In this document: piece after piece, positions 1 to 7,232 of the stretch
Layout: each line of letters opens with the position of its first letter
How positions within the stretch are numbered: the first letter of the stretch is position 1
Source: an uncultured Oscillibacter sp.
GTDB taxonomy: Bacteria > Bacillota > Clostridia > Oscillospirales > Oscillospiraceae
Length of the DNA stretch: 64,000 bases
Assembly (NCBI GenBank): GCA_910584995.1
Contig: CAJUDW010000008.1
Span: 1-64,000 of the forward strand
Direction: 5' to 3'
The notes under the pieces: generated by a model
Database searches by the model: none
What the model was told of the DNA's origin: nothing
The model's input: only the letters and a program-made list of their open reading frames with translations
Translations under genes and position numbers: made by a program

Positions 1-50
1 GGTATAGCCAACCTCCACTTCTTGTGATTGGCTGTCTAAAGTCGATAAGC

Positions 51-212
51 ATATTGAGAAAAATGGTTTGACACAGTTTATTATGTGCGATATGATGTGC
101 GTGGAAGGTTTTTCTAGGAACCCGCAGTCCTTGATAAAATCTTACTGCTTTAAAAGACGGAGGTGCATACCCTGTTGGTAAAGAAGGGATGCGGTGGGAA
201 ATTTATCGTAAG
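51..212 (+). repeat. Promoter-leader repeat, copy 1
   Basis: Promoter TTGACA (68-73), 17-nt spacer, TATGAT (91-96), followed by about 100 nt of leader. Three stems can be drawn in the leader: 107-110/119-122, GCAGT 124-128 with ACTGC 144-148, and GCAT-CCCT 165-173 with AGGGATGC 185-192. The same promoter and leader recur at about 2866-3060 and 4515-4690, each ahead of a different secreted-protein gene. This copy drives the protease gene at 269. Confidence 0.8.
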
Positions 213-268
213 CCATTGACCTGATACGCTTTGGAATCTATACTAGAAAGAGAAAGGCAGGAAAATTG

Positions 269-1624
269 ATGAAAAAGTCCCTGACAAGCCTTGTGCTGGC
301 CGTCTTTATGGTGATGAGCCTTTGTATTCCGGCTGCGGCCGAGGAGTCCACTTCTCCCGCAGATGGTAACGAACCGACTTGCGGCAAAGTATTTGAGACC
401 AAAGTAAGCTTTACCAAAGAAGATCTTGAAGCCCTGGATCAGACTGAATTGGCACAGAATGAAAAAGCCGCAATCCCGGAAACGGACTCCGCGTGGAGTG
501 AGCCTGCCTGCGGGAAAGTATCCGAAACCCATATAACCCTTCCGGAAGAAGCTTTGCTGCCGCCTCCTATTGCTCCGCAGGACGATATCGCAGACTGGGA
601 TACCATTGTGCAGCAAGCCTCAGAATCCATTGTGTACCACGCATCTAATTTGGAACTGGGGGATCTGGATTTTTCCCATCTGTACCTCTCCGAAAAAATT
701 CCTGCGTATGAATTGATCAATAACAGATTAGTTCCTCTGGATATTGATTATTACCCAATTTTAGAAGACGGGCGGGTCACAGCACTTTTGCTCACATACG
801 AAGTCGATGGCGAAATCCTTACGCAGCTGACATCTGCTCTGGTGGATGTATTAAATGAATATCTCACCATTAACACAAAAATTGCGTTAATTTTTGACGC
901 AGTATCACTTTATGCAACAGATGGCAGAACCTTGACAAAACTGTTGGACTCTGCGCAGGAAAGCCCTTTGCGGGACAGGATTGATTTCTATGGTGCCGCC
1001 AGCTTTTCCGACAGCCAAATAGGCTTCCTGTCCAGGGTGGTATGCCGTTCAGTATCAGAGGCCGCAAAGTTGGAGTGTGATATTGTGCCTTTGGATGTCC
1101 CGGTATCTCATAGACTCGATGTTGATTATGTGGCTAATATCTCAGAAAAGGACTTAAAAGAGGACGAAGAGGGTATTTGCTGGGCATGCTGTGTAGCATC
1201 CATCGGGAATTTTCTGAATTATACTCCAAAATATCTTACCGGACAATCTGTTTCCGAGTGGAGATATGGTGGAAATAAGGGAGGATATTTAAACGATGTA
1301 ATCGAATGCCTAGAGGGAATCTATGAAGTTTCTTACACCGCCAAATCCAATGCTGTGCTCCATTTCTTTTCTACTATAGAGGATTCAACTTATGCCGGCT
1401 ATCCGGTATATGGATCTATGGATAACAGTGGCAGTGATAGCTACCACGCTGTTGTATTCAGCGGCTTTTGGATAAACGGCACCTCAAAGTACGACTGCTA
1501 TTTGATGGATCCGAATGTTAAGGGTATCCATATGGCGACACAATCTGAAAACGGCGGAATTCACTATATCAGTGCGGAGAATGGTAATCATATGCAGCTA
1601 CTGCAGGCCGCTTATCACCGATAA
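269..1624 (+). CDS. Secreted papain-fold (C39-like) cysteine peptidase
   Basis: A 451-residue exported protein with a Sec signal peptide (residues 1-25, ending PAAAEE). The last 150 residues look like a papain-fold peptidase: a nucleophile region GICWACCVAS with Cys304, a His in YHAVVFSGF (His393) and an Asp/Asn in LMDPN (Asp414). Residues 26-290 would be a pro-region; it carries two copies of PxCGKVxET (from residues 36 and 79). ATG 269 is preferred over TTG 266 because it follows GAAAGG at an ordinary distance and starts a clean signal peptide. Substrate unknown. It could be a bacteriocin-type or nutrient protease; the catalytic assignment rests on motif shape only. Confidence 0.7.
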   Translation: MKKSLTSLVLAVFMVMSLCIPAAAEESTSPADGNEPTCGKVFETKVSFTKEDLEALDQTELAQNEKAAIPETDSAWSEPACGKVSETHITLPEEALLPPPIAPQDDIADWDTIVQQASESIVYHASNLELGDLDFSHLYLSEKIPAYELINNRLVPLDIDYYPILEDGRVTALLLTYEVDGEILTQLTSALVDVLNEYLTINTKIALIFDAVSLYATDGRTLTKLLDSAQESPLRDRIDFYGAASFSDSQIGFLSRVVCRSVSEAAKLECDIVPLDVPVSHRLDVDYVANISEKDLKEDEEGICWACCVASIGNFLNYTPKYLTGQSVSEWRYGGNKGGYLNDVIECLEGIYEVSYTAKSNAVLHFFSTIEDSTYAGYPVYGSMDNSGSDSYHAVVFSGFWINGTSKYDCYLMDPNVKGIHMATQSENGGIHYISAENGNHMQLLQAAYHR

Positions 1625-1647
1625 CAAATACTTGGGCTTATCGGGAT

Positions 1648-2520
1648 ATGCTGAAAACATTAAAGTCCAAGCCGAAACGTTCGGCGTTTATCGCTGTTGT
1701 ATTGGCAGTCATTGCGCTTTTCTGCGTCCGCGCCGCACTGCGCATCAGGAGCCTTGAGCAGCTTTACCGGCATCCGGGAATTGTGGAAAAACTGGAGAAT
1801 ACCGGTAAAACTCATCTCAAAGAGCGTTTAGGCCTTGAGGTTCCGGAGGATTTTGAACTGGATATCTCCATGAGCGAGGATAATCGCGTATGGCTGGAAT
1901 GGCATGACGGCGATACCGAAACCCACTATACAACCGTTTTTATGAACGCATCCTGTCTGCTGGGCCCAGGGAGGATTCAACAGTTGTCCGCATACATTGT
2001 GCTGGACGCGCCTGACAGCGCGGCGCCATACGCCGTCGGGCTGATGGAGGACTCAGAGCGTATATTCGAACGGATGCTGGACAGGGAAATTCCGGCGCCT
2101 TCCCTGTATACCATGACGGTTTTTGCGGATTCATCAATGACCTCTCTGTTTGTGATTCTGACGCAAAATTTCGACACAGACGGCGAGGAGTTCCCTTTCG
2201 TATTTAATGCGTACTATCGGTCTGACCTCTGTGATTTTGAGCATTTTGCGCCAAACTCCTTCTCCGCATATCACCAGGAGGAAAAATATGTGTACGGCTG
2301 TTATGATGACGCAGAGATCGAGGCCATGGTCTCGCTGGCGGAGGCCTTTGTCTCCGACATTCTCGGCGACAGCCACAGTCTTCTCAGCTACTCGGTCAGG
2401 ACGCCTGTGATGAATCGGAGGCGAGGCCTGGTTTGTACGTTCAGCTGCGGTCCGGAAGCAGAGAGTTTAGTGGTGTATGTACAGGACAATGAAGTCAGGG
2501 AATGGTACTTCTGGGGATAG
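1648..2520 (+). CDS. Membrane-anchored protein of unknown function
   Basis: A 290-residue protein with a positively charged N-terminus (KTLKSKPKRS) and one hydrophobic segment at about residues 12-32, then a long extracytoplasmic domain rich in acidic and aromatic residues. It starts 23 bases after the protease gene, so the two are probably cotranscribed from the promoter at 68-96. No family is recognised. The adjacency suggests a partner of the secreted protease, such as an anchor, an immunity-type protein or a substrate, but nothing in the sequence decides this. Confidence 0.6.
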   Translation: MLKTLKSKPKRSAFIAVVLAVIALFCVRAALRIRSLEQLYRHPGIVEKLENTGKTHLKERLGLEVPEDFELDISMSEDNRVWLEWHDGDTETHYTTVFMNASCLLGPGRIQQLSAYIVLDAPDSAAPYAVGLMEDSERIFERMLDREIPAPSLYTMTVFADSSMTSLFVILTQNFDTDGEEFPFVFNAYYRSDLCDFEHFAPNSFSAYHQEEKYVYGCYDDAEIEAMVSLAEAFVSDILGDSHSLLSYSVRTPVMNRRRGLVCTFSCGPEAESLVVYVQDNEVREWYFWG

Positions 2521-2708
2521 TGCCTATAGGGGCTAAAATCCTCTGCCAAAAATTCCCGATTATGTTCACATGCGGCAACTGCACAGAATTTGGTACCGGT
2601 GATTTTCTGAAAATAGGATATGAGCCGGAATACAATGAAGACGATCCGGGCAGTTATACCATATATGCCTCGTATATCCAGCTCTGGACACTGCCGGTCC
2701 ACCAATAA
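2521..2708 (+). other. Possible gene remnant
   Basis: Between the previous gene and the terminator at 2754 an open frame ends at 2708 with a protein-like tail (FLKIGYEPEYNEDD, then a Tyr/Ile-rich stretch). It has no credible start or ribosome binding site. It could be the 3' end of a deleted gene, or chance. Confidence 0.2.
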
Positions 2709-2753
2709 TACCGGCCTGACGGCGGCCGATCCTGCCTCCAAACATCCGAAAGC

Positions 2754-2785
2754 GCCCCCTGCCGGTCGGCCAACCGGCAGGGGGC
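2754..2785 (+). terminator. Hairpin terminator of the protease unit
   Basis: GCCCCCTGCCGGT (2754-2766) pairs with its complement at 2773-2785, followed by CCGCTTTT. The stem resembles those at 4470 and 5772. Confidence 0.65.
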
Positions 2786-2865
2786 CCGCTTTTCTGCCCC
2801 TTCGCTGTCTTCCTGGCTGCCAGATGAAAATTATCGTTTGACTTTTAATTATATTCCTCAAAAAA

Positions 2866-3060
2866 TATCAAACATTTACCTTTTTATTTTCTTGAGAAAA
2901 ATTAGTTTGACATAGTTTACTGTGTGCGATATGATGTGCATGGAATGTTTTTCCAGAAACCCGGCAGTCCTTGATAAAATCTTACTATTTTAGAGACAGA
3001 GGTACATACCCTGTTGGTTAAAGAAGGGATGCGGTGAGAAGTTTATTGTAAGCAATTGGT
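2866..3060 (+). repeat. Promoter-leader repeat, copy 2
   Basis: TTGACA (2907-2912), 17-nt spacer, TATGAT (2930-2935). The leader is close to copy 1, with the CCTTGATAAAATCTTACT block and the AAGAAGGGATGCGGTG block conserved. The sequence just upstream (AAATATCAAAC, T-run, TTGAGAAAA) matches copy 3. It precedes the damaged secreted-protein gene at about 3120. Confidence 0.8.
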
Positions 3061-3119
3061 GTGTTGACGTGGCTTACGTAATACGTGATACTTTACGAAA
3101 GGGGGCAAAAGAAAATTAT

Positions 3120-3834
3120 ATAAATAAATTTTTTGCTTATTATCCACCATGGCTATGCTTTTCTCTCTATGTGGAAATGTTTATGCGTTGAATCAAGCCA
3201 ATCATGTACCCCAGCCTATTCCGTTATTCCGTCCGAATATCATTTAAGTTTAATGAACCATTGTCAGGAAACCCCTGTAAGAGCATGGTTTGTTGACAAC
3301 GAAGGAAATCGAACAGAAGTCAAGCCCATTAATATGTCAAATCCCAATGCAAGATCGTTTATCGACGGTAGAGTTGAGTGGACATTTTTACGGTATGAGC
3401 AAAATGTTACAAAAGAAAACCGCTACCAGCATTTTGTGTCTTCATGCAGTTGGAGAAATCGTGGCACAGTGCCAATGACTATGCATTATACACAAGAATC
3501 AACAACGACCACTTCGTGGCAAGTAAATGGAAAAGTAGATGTTGAAACCGACTTGGCAGTTGCTATTTTAAATCAACTAAAAGTGGAGTTTGGTACAAAT
3601 ATCGTAAAATCTACTGTAACTTCGCAGTCTGACAAAATAGAAACTGATCTGATAGTTCCTGTTGGGAAAACTGGAGAAATCTCGAAATACTATGCTGGAA
3701 AATATAGCGGTGGGCAAGGCGTTTGGACAGGTGTGGATATTTTTAGTGGCACTAGCAGAGGGACATATTATGAAGAAGCTAGTGCTTGGGGCGTCGCGAA
3801 AAATGAGGTAAACTGGGACTTTAATGTGTTCTAA
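3120..3834 (+). pseudogene. Secreted protein with disrupted signal peptide
   Basis: The open frame from TTG 3133 encodes about 233 residues whose C-terminal 200 look like a real secreted protein rich in Thr/Ser (residues 115-235 alternate polar residues in a beta-like pattern). The N-terminus makes no sense in that frame. A proper signal peptide can be pieced together from other frames: N-K-F-F-A in frame with 3120, where the expected ATG reads ATA, then LLSTMAMLFSLCGNVYA in the frame of ATG 3149. At least two frameshifts and a lost start codon separate this from the mature part. A promoter-leader repeat and a GGGGG ribosome binding site lie upstream. Function unknown. Secretion is probably lost unless the reading is wrong. 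Confidence 0.55.
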
Positions 3835-3898
3835 TTTTCACGAAATATCACGAAATAGATCTGCGGATGCATTCTACCACTAAAGGAGGCGTTTTCCA

Positions 3899-4464
3899 GT
3901 GAAACAAACAAATCTGATCCTTGCGCTGCTTCTCGTAGTCTCTATCCTATACAACGGCTTTCAGGCATACCAGCGGCGAAGCAACACTGAAATGACGCCC
4001 GTCATGTCTTACGAGGAGTTTTCCGGTTTTTTGAAGATCTTGATGAAAACCTCACATTAAAAGGGTATCAGAATTTGGGAAACAACCGGAATGTCCATAT
4101 CGTGTCGATTGACAAAGCCCATTCCTTTGGGAAAAGAAGTTTCCTGACGCTGGACGACGCGCCAAGCCCGCTGGAAACCCAACAGCGGATTGAGTACATC
4201 CGCGAAGACGGCAGCGAGCTTGCAGCGCTGGATTTGATTTACCTGGACTCCCCTCTATATGAAGATTTATTGTTTTGGAACGATCCAATTATACAAAACG
4301 AAGAAAACAAAAGTCTGGAAAACCAATTTACCGACAATATTCTTTCCTATCGGAATGTCCTCATCAAAATATCCGTGTTTTCCCTGTCCGGCGGCGACAG
4401 TGAGTCGATTAACAAAAGCCTGATCGATATAACCGGACAAGTCGTAGACTTTATACAAAACTAG
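3899..4464 (+). pseudogene. Membrane-anchored protein, frameshifted in a T run
   Basis: GTG 3899 follows an excellent AAAGGAGG site and opens with one membrane segment (LILALLLVVSILY). The frame stops at 4058-4060 after 53 residues. Adding one T to the six-T run at 4027-4032 joins it without a break to the frame ending at 4464, giving about 188 residues (EEFSGF then FEDLDENLTL). The downstream part is acidic and extracytoplasmic. It is the last gene of the second unit and is followed by a terminator. No family is recognised. A recent mutation, phase variation, slippage and a sequence error are all possible. Confidence 0.6.
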
Positions 4465-4469
4465 GAGAT

Positions 4470-4495
4470 GCCCCTGCCGGAACAACGGCAGGGGC
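4470..4495 (+). terminator. Hairpin terminator of the second unit
   Basis: GCCCCTGCCG (4470-4479) pairs with CGGCAGGGGC (4486-4495) around a 6-nt loop; GTCCTTAAATTGCTTTTTG follows. Confidence 0.65.
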
Positions 4496-4514
4496 GTCCT
4501 TAAATTGCTTTTTG

Positions 4515-4690
4515 CGTAAATATCAAATGTTTACTTTTTTGTTTTATTGAGAGAAAACACATTGACAGAGTTTTTTGTGTGTGGTAATATGTGCATGGAA
4601 GGTTTTTCTAGGACCCCGGCAGTCCATGATAAAATCTTACTATTTTAGAGACAGGGATGCATATCATGTCGGTAAAGAAGGGATGCCTAT
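4515..4690 (+). repeat. Promoter-leader repeat, copy 3
   Basis: TTGACA (4562-4567), 17-nt spacer, TAATAT (4585-4590). The leader keeps GGAAGGTTTTTCTAGGA, the GATAAAATCTTACTATTTTAG block and GGTAAAGAAGGGATGC, but the last stem is degraded (ATCAT where copy 1 has ACCCT). It drives the paralogue pair at 4746-5760. Confidence 0.78.
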
Positions 4691-4745
4691 AAAAATAAAC
4701 ATATGTTATACTTCTGTCATTTATAAATTGAAAGGACTATTCGTT

Positions 4746-5192
4746 ATGAAAAAAATCTTTGCTACAATTATGGCCTGCCTTTTAACAATCTCCTGTACAA
4801 CTTTTTCTGCGTTCGCTGCTCAGCCTAACGAAAATCATACCATATCCCCAACATCTGATATTCAGCCAAGGGAATTTATGAATCTGAAAACTACGCAAAC
4901 TGTGTATGCCGGGAACAACTATGCCGCAAAGATTACCTTGACTTTTACCGTCAGAAATGATTCATCAAACGCTACTGGGTTATATATTACTGGAATCTTA
5001 AACGGAACTGCCCAAAAAGTATCTGGATGGGTGTCCATTGACCCTTCTTCCGTGCACATTATCCGAGACGGTATTACGTATTCAAGAAATAACCAAGTGG
5101 CTTCTGTACCTATTACTTATGAAGGAAGTATCGGTTCCGGATATCAAACTTACCATGATATTATCATAATCGATCTGTTCGAAATGTTTTAA
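4746..5192 (+). CDS. Small secreted protein, paralogue of its downstream neighbour
   Basis: A 148-residue exported protein: signal peptide MKKIFATIMACLLTIS through AFAA (about residues 1-27), then a beta-rich domain ending SIGSGYQTYHDIIIIDLFEMF. ATG 4746 lies after GAAAGGACT. An upstream in-frame start at 4575 lies inside the promoter and is rejected. The C-terminal half aligns with the next gene (ITY-x-GSIGSG against FTY-x-ASIGSG, then D-I-I-I-D-L). Function unknown. The fold could be a small immunoglobulin-like or adhesin-like domain; that is a guess. Confidence 0.72.
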   Translation: MKKIFATIMACLLTISCTTFSAFAAQPNENHTISPTSDIQPREFMNLKTTQTVYAGNNYAAKITLTFTVRNDSSNATGLYITGILNGTAQKVSGWVSIDPSSVHIIRDGITYSRNNQVASVPITYEGSIGSGYQTYHDIIIIDLFEMF

Positions 5193-5202
5193 AGGATTTG
5201 TC

Positions 5203-5760
5203 ATGATTTCAAACCACAAAAAACATCATTTTCGAATTCTGCCGGTACTCCCAATCATTTTTGTCCTGGCTCTTTCTATGGGGAATTTTTCGTCTGCCCT
5301 GTGCCAAAATGACGCGCTGCCCGAGCCGCCGGAGGACAAAAATATTGCGGAAAAAACCGCTTCGGATGAACCGGCCAATACAGCATCTTCGTCAGAACCG
5401 CTGAGCGCGGACAGCACAGCCTGTGAAAGCGGATATGGCGAGGCCGAATATTGCGAAACCATTGTTATCGGTGAAAACGCATCAACGATTACCGTAAATT
5501 ATACATACAGTAACGATGGCGGCAGCCGCTGCATCGGGCAGATAACCGGTATAACTGCTGCCAAAAACCAAGGTTGGTGCTATGTCAGCCCGGATGTATC
5601 TTTAGATGTTGATCAGATTACATTGACCAACAACGGGGCAAAAGCCGTCATCCCGTTCACATACTATGCCAGCATCGGCTCAGGCTTGATGCCATGGGAT
5701 GACCTGATTGTCATAGACCTTTATCAATTGCCGCCCAGTCCCGCAGAAAATTGTATTTAA
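5203..5760 (+). CDS. Secreted protein, second tandem paralogue
   Basis: A 185-residue exported protein with a signal peptide (about residues 1-34), a low-complexity Glu/Ala/Ser/Pro linker (about 38-75) and a C-terminal domain of about 100 residues. That domain shares the YxASIGSG and LIVIDLYQL signatures with the preceding gene. Its ribosome binding site AAAGGA overlaps the upstream TAA stop, so translation is probably coupled. The linker is absent from the first paralogue and would hold the domain away from the membrane or wall. Function unknown. Confidence 0.7.
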   Translation: MISNHKKHHFRILPVLPIIFVLALSMGNFSSALCQNDALPEPPEDKNIAEKTASDEPANTASSSEPLSADSTACESGYGEAEYCETIVIGENASTITVNYTYSNDGGSRCIGQITGITAAKNQGWCYVSPDVSLDVDQITLTNNGAKAVIPFTYYASIGSGLMPWDDLIVIDLYQLPPSPAENCI

Positions 5761-5771
5761 ACACCATGACA

Positions 5772-5804
5772 GCCCCCTGCCGGCCAAACCAGCAGGCAGG
5801 GGGC
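5772..5804. terminator. Hairpin terminator, possibly bidirectional
   Basis: GCCCCCTGCC (5772-5781) pairs with GGCAGGGGGC (5795-5804), followed by GTCTTT. It sits between the converging secreted-protein and DUF368 genes. Confidence 0.55.
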
Positions 5805-5809
5805 GTCTT

Positions 5810-6655
5810 TCACATATCCTTCTCTATCTTCTGATCCAGCCGCGCCAGGAAAAAGGCCAGCCAGAACCCCCCGCCGCAGCAGAGGGCCGACAGCGCAACC
5901 TCCAGCGGCCCCCGGTAGGACGTGGGGATAATCACCAGCGTGGACGCCAGCACAATCCCGAAAATCCCGTGGAAGGCCACGGAGTAATACCGCCGGAAAA
6001 ACCACGTCACCACCCGGGCCAGCAGGAAAATGGTCAGCAGCATCCCCGGCAGGGACGCCGACAGCACCAGGAAGTCCAGCCGCGCCAGGCCGGCCAGCAT
6101 GGGCTCGTACAGCCCCAGGGCCATCATCACCGAGGAGGAGGTCATGCCGGGGATCACCACGCCCATCCCCCACAGCACGCCGCAGAAATTGTACCACCAG
6201 AAATTGGGCTCCACCGTCACGTGGGCAATCCGGCTCACATAGAACAGCCCCCAGAATACCGCCCCCGCGCAGAGGAGCAGGCTCACCCAGGAGGACGCCC
6301 GCCGCCCCTCCTTTCCCGCCTCCCGGTACAGGGCCGGGACGGTCCCCACAATCAGCCCGATGAAGAGCCATGTGGTGATTGTGCCGGAGAAATTCATGGC
6401 GGCGGCAATGCCCTTGGCAAACCCCATGAACCCTGCGGCCACGCCCAGGGCCAGGGGCGGTATCCAGGGCCAGTACCGGGGCAGGGCCCGTTTGGGGTGG
6501 GTCAAAATCTCCATGAAGGGGCGGTAGATGTCAAACACCACCGCCAAAACCCCGCCGGACACCCCCGGCAGAATCGCCCCCGCCCCAATCAGGATACCGC
6601 AGAGGAAATTCCGCAGCCAATGGGTCACCCGGTTCCTGTTCCATTCACGGCCCAT
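5810..6655 (-). CDS. DUF368-family polytopic membrane protein
   Basis: A 281-residue integral membrane protein with about eight hydrophobic segments. It has two family signatures: an N-terminal GAGAILPGVSGG loop and a second GVVIPGMTSSS loop near the middle, giving the duplicated PG-x-S/T pattern of DUF368. Start at ATG 6655 is set by GGAGAGGAAGGGGAGG just upstream; the longer frame to 6814 would read through the promoter. Relatives have been linked to polyprenyl-phosphate translocation, so a role in recycling the envelope lipid carrier is possible. The gene is monocistronic and converges on the secreted-protein cluster. Confidence 0.85.
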   Translation of the reverse strand: MGREWNRNRVTHWLRNFLCGILIGAGAILPGVSGGVLAVVFDIYRPFMEILTHPKRALPRYWPWIPPLALGVAAGFMGFAKGIAAAMNFSGTITTWLFIGLIVGTVPALYREAGKEGRRASSWVSLLLCAGAVFWGLFYVSRIAHVTVEPNFWWYNFCGVLWGMGVVIPGMTSSSVMMALGLYEPMLAGLARLDFLVLSASLPGMLLTIFLLARVVTWFFRRYYSVAFHGIFGIVLASTLVIIPTSYRGPLEVALSALCCGGGFWLAFFLARLDQKIEKDM

Positions 6656-6721
6656 AGGCCTCCCCTTCCTCTCCCAGTTCCCGGCGGCCCGCCGTCGGGA
6701 AAGTTCTCTTGAAACGCCCTG

Positions 6722-6750
6722 ATTATACCAGTTTTGCCCCCGGTTTTCAA
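6722..6750 (-). promoter_or_regulatory. Promoter of the DUF368 gene
   Basis: On the minus strand TTGAAA (6745-6750), 17-nt spacer, TATAAT (6722-6727). Confidence 0.75.
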
Positions 6751-6875
6751 TCCAATTACCGGGAAATATTTCCGAGGGCCCACTTTCCGGGAATTTTTCC
6801 GCCGGATGCCGCAAATTTTGTTGGAATGGACAATTTCCCCTCCCCCATTTGCGAAAATGATGTCCATTTCATCCG

Positions 6876-6904
6876 TTGACAAATCTGCCTCTGGCGTGTA
6901 AACT
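6876..6904 (+). promoter_or_regulatory. Promoter of the metNIQ operon
   Basis: TTGACA (6876-6881), 17-nt spacer, TAAACT (6899-6904). Transcription would begin near 6911, just before the T-box leader. Confidence 0.75.
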
Positions 6905-6934
6905 GTGAAACAATCAAAAATTAAACACTGTAAA

Positions 6935-7201
6935 GACAATGAAGAGAAGAGTAAGCGGGCAGATACGGCAAAGAGAGCCTCGTATGGTGGGAAGAGGCGC
7001 GGAAGGGCCTGCCGAACATGGTCTTGGAGTCGCGCGGCCGACCGGGAGTCCCTCCCATAGGCAGCGACGGGAGCGCCCGTCACAGCGCGGGAGTGTATTG
7101 GCACTCTGTAAGGCCGTTTCCGCGAGGAAACGCGCGAACCAAGGTGGTACCACGGGTTTATGCTCGTCCTTGAAGCGGGGCTTCAAGGACGTTTTCTTTT
7201 T
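6935..7201 (+). ncRNA. T-box riboswitch, probably tRNA-Met specific
   Basis: The T-box core ACCAAGGTGGTACCACGGG lies at about 7138-7156. Just after it a terminator pairs CGTCCTTGAAG (7165-7175) with CTTCAAGGACG (7181-7191) and ends in a T-run at 7192-7201. The upstream stem I region contains AGAGAGCCTCGTATGGTG and a candidate ATG specifier at 7018-7020. A T-box raises transcription when its uncharged tRNA accumulates. The Met reading rests on the specifier and on the methionine importer downstream. Confidence 0.85.
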
Positions 7202-7232
7202 CCGCTATTATTTTTAAAGGAGTTTTGATACT

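Noticed and set aside
51..212. Cyclic-di-GMP (GEMM) or other known riboswitch identity for the repeated leader
   Set aside because: I could not match the conserved blocks to the GEMM-I, GEMM-II, SAM, purine or preQ1 consensus, so it is left as an unnamed leader.
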